Source of the DNA: Dehalococcoidia bacterium
Lineage (GTDB): Bacteria > Chloroflexota > Dehalococcoidia > Tepidiformales > Tepidiformaceae
Length of the DNA: 5,585 bases
NCBI GenBank assembly: GCA_007126855.1
Contig: SLAK01000214.1
Span: 1-5,585, forward strand
Reading direction: 5' to 3'
Shown in pieces: positions 4,909 to 5,585 of this stretch (positions are counted from its first letter, which is position 1; each line of letters opens with the position of its first letter). Below the pieces are notes generated by a model. It saw only the letters and a program-made list of their open reading frames with translations, had not been told where the DNA came from and did no database searches. The translations under genes were made by a program, and so were the position numbers.

Positions 4909-5585
4909 ATGTCACAGCAGCAGTTCACACGCGCACCATCGAGCGATGGGCCGGGCGACAACCTCGTTGCGGCCCTCGAATCCTGCTTCCTGGCTTCCGG
5001 CCTGGATACCGATGCCGTTGCCGCCATCGCTGCCATGTGCAGCACCCACACCTTCCCGGCTCGCACCGAGATTTTCCGCGAAGGTGACGACTGTACTGGC
5101 CTCTGGGTGCTCACCCGTGGCCGCGTCCGCCTCCACCACATGTCCGCCGATGGCCGTCACCAGGTCGCCAGCTTCCGGGCCCCGGGCAGCCCGCTCGAAC
5201 TCGGGCCCGCCCTCGACGGCGCCCACTATTCCGCCTCCGCTGTCGCCCTCGACGACGTCGCCCTGGCATTCTTGCCCCGCACGGCAATCACGAAGCTCGG
5301 CCAGCTCTACCCCGTTACCATCCGGAATGTCATCGAAGCTCTGTGCATCGAGCTTCGCCAGCGCGATATCGCAACCGCCGTCGCCGTCCTCAAAGACGCG
5401 CGCGGCCGTATCGGCTGCGCCCTCCTCCAGCTCATGCGCCAGTATGGCGTCCGCCATACGGACTGCATCCGCATCGAATTCCGCCTCACTCGCCAGGACA
5501 TCGCCGACCGCTCCGGCGTCACCATCGAAACAAGCGTCCGTGTCCTGTCCGACCTGCAGCGCAAAGGCGTCCTTCGCACCAGGAA
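4909..5585 (+). CDS. Crp/Fnr-family transcriptional regulator (3' end beyond window)
   Basis: The first 225 codons are visible and the frame remains open at the window end; the missing part should be short. An N-terminal sensor of the cyclic-nucleotide-binding fold covers about 25-125: FPARTEIFREGDD (49-61), LWVLTRGRVRLH (65-76), GRHQVASFRAPG (82-93), and a HYSASAVALDDVALAF strand pair (106-121). A long dimerisation helix follows (about 128-160). The winged helix includes FRLTRQDIADRSGV (191-204) and the recognition helix TIETSVRVLSDLQRKGVL (205-222). E207 and R211 correspond to CRP E181 and R185, but the CRP R180 position is I206. The Gly-Glu and Arg-Ser cAMP-phosphate contacts are not recognisable, so cAMP is unlikely to be the ligand. 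Six cysteines (26, 44, 62, 146, 170, 186) do not match the FNR cluster. The ATG at 4909 has AGGAGA eight bases upstream, and a CRP-type palindrome precedes it. Confidence 0.9.
   Translation, partial: MSQQQFTRAPSSDGPGDNLVAALESCFLASGLDTDAVAAIAAMCSTHTFPARTEIFREGDDCTGLWVLTRGRVRLHHMSADGRHQVASFRAPGSPLELGPALDGAHYSASAVALDDVALAFLPRTAITKLGQLYPVTIRNVIEALCIELRQRDIATAVAVLKDARGRIGCALLQLMRQYGVRHTDCIRIEFRLTRQDIADRSGVTIETSVRVLSDLQRKGVLRTR

Noticed and set aside
4912..5457. Minus-strand 181-codon frame opposite the regulator
   Set aside because: The plus strand carries a Crp/Fnr protein with sensor and helix-turn-helix in the correct order, so this is its shadow.

Overview
This is a GC-rich bacterial window with strongly C/G-ending codons, short intergenic gaps, several starts without a Shine-Dalgarno sequence, and a lipobox-bearing lipoprotein. 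The gene content and codon style would fit a Chloroflexota (Dehalococcoidia/Tepidiforma-like) genome. That placement is an impression from sequence style and is not demonstrated. I did not find an obviously new multi-gene system. The most unusual parts are a broken antitoxin gene whose repaired frame would run into the next gene, and a perfect CRP-type palindrome in front of a Crp/Fnr-family regulator.

Layout. Positions 1-164 are non-coding and hold two same-direction copies of a GGGTGAGGGTT-ending, hairpin-headed repeat, with a separate hairpin between them. A minus-strand lipoprotein gene (165-869) diverges from a plus-strand three-gene cluster: a SnoaL/NTF2-like protein (970-1359), a 59-residue two-helix membrane protein (1367-1546) and a glycerate kinase of the PF02595 type (1550-2638). 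Gaps of 7 and 3 bases indicate one operon. The kinase ends tail to tail, with a 14-base overlap, against a minus-strand pair: a DinB-like protein (4039-3500) followed by a divergent CitE/HpcH-HpaI-like protein (3446-2625). These two probably share one transcript from a TATACT promoter. Next on the minus strand come a HigA-family antitoxin gene (from 4811) and an FmdB-type zinc-ribbon protein (4432-4136). The antitoxin is frameshifted and has no partner toxin beside it. A Crp/Fnr-family regulator starts at 4909 on the plus strand and runs off the window end.

How it fits together. The kinase would phosphorylate glycerate for entry into lower glycolysis. HpcH/HpaI-family aldolases can feed glycerate through tartronate semialdehyde, but the aldolase-like neighbour has lost most recognisable catalytic positions and is transcribed convergently, so a joint pathway is speculative. 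The Crp-like regulator probably controls the 97-base divergent region it shares with the antitoxin remnant, through the TGTGA-N6-TCACA site, possibly including its own expression.
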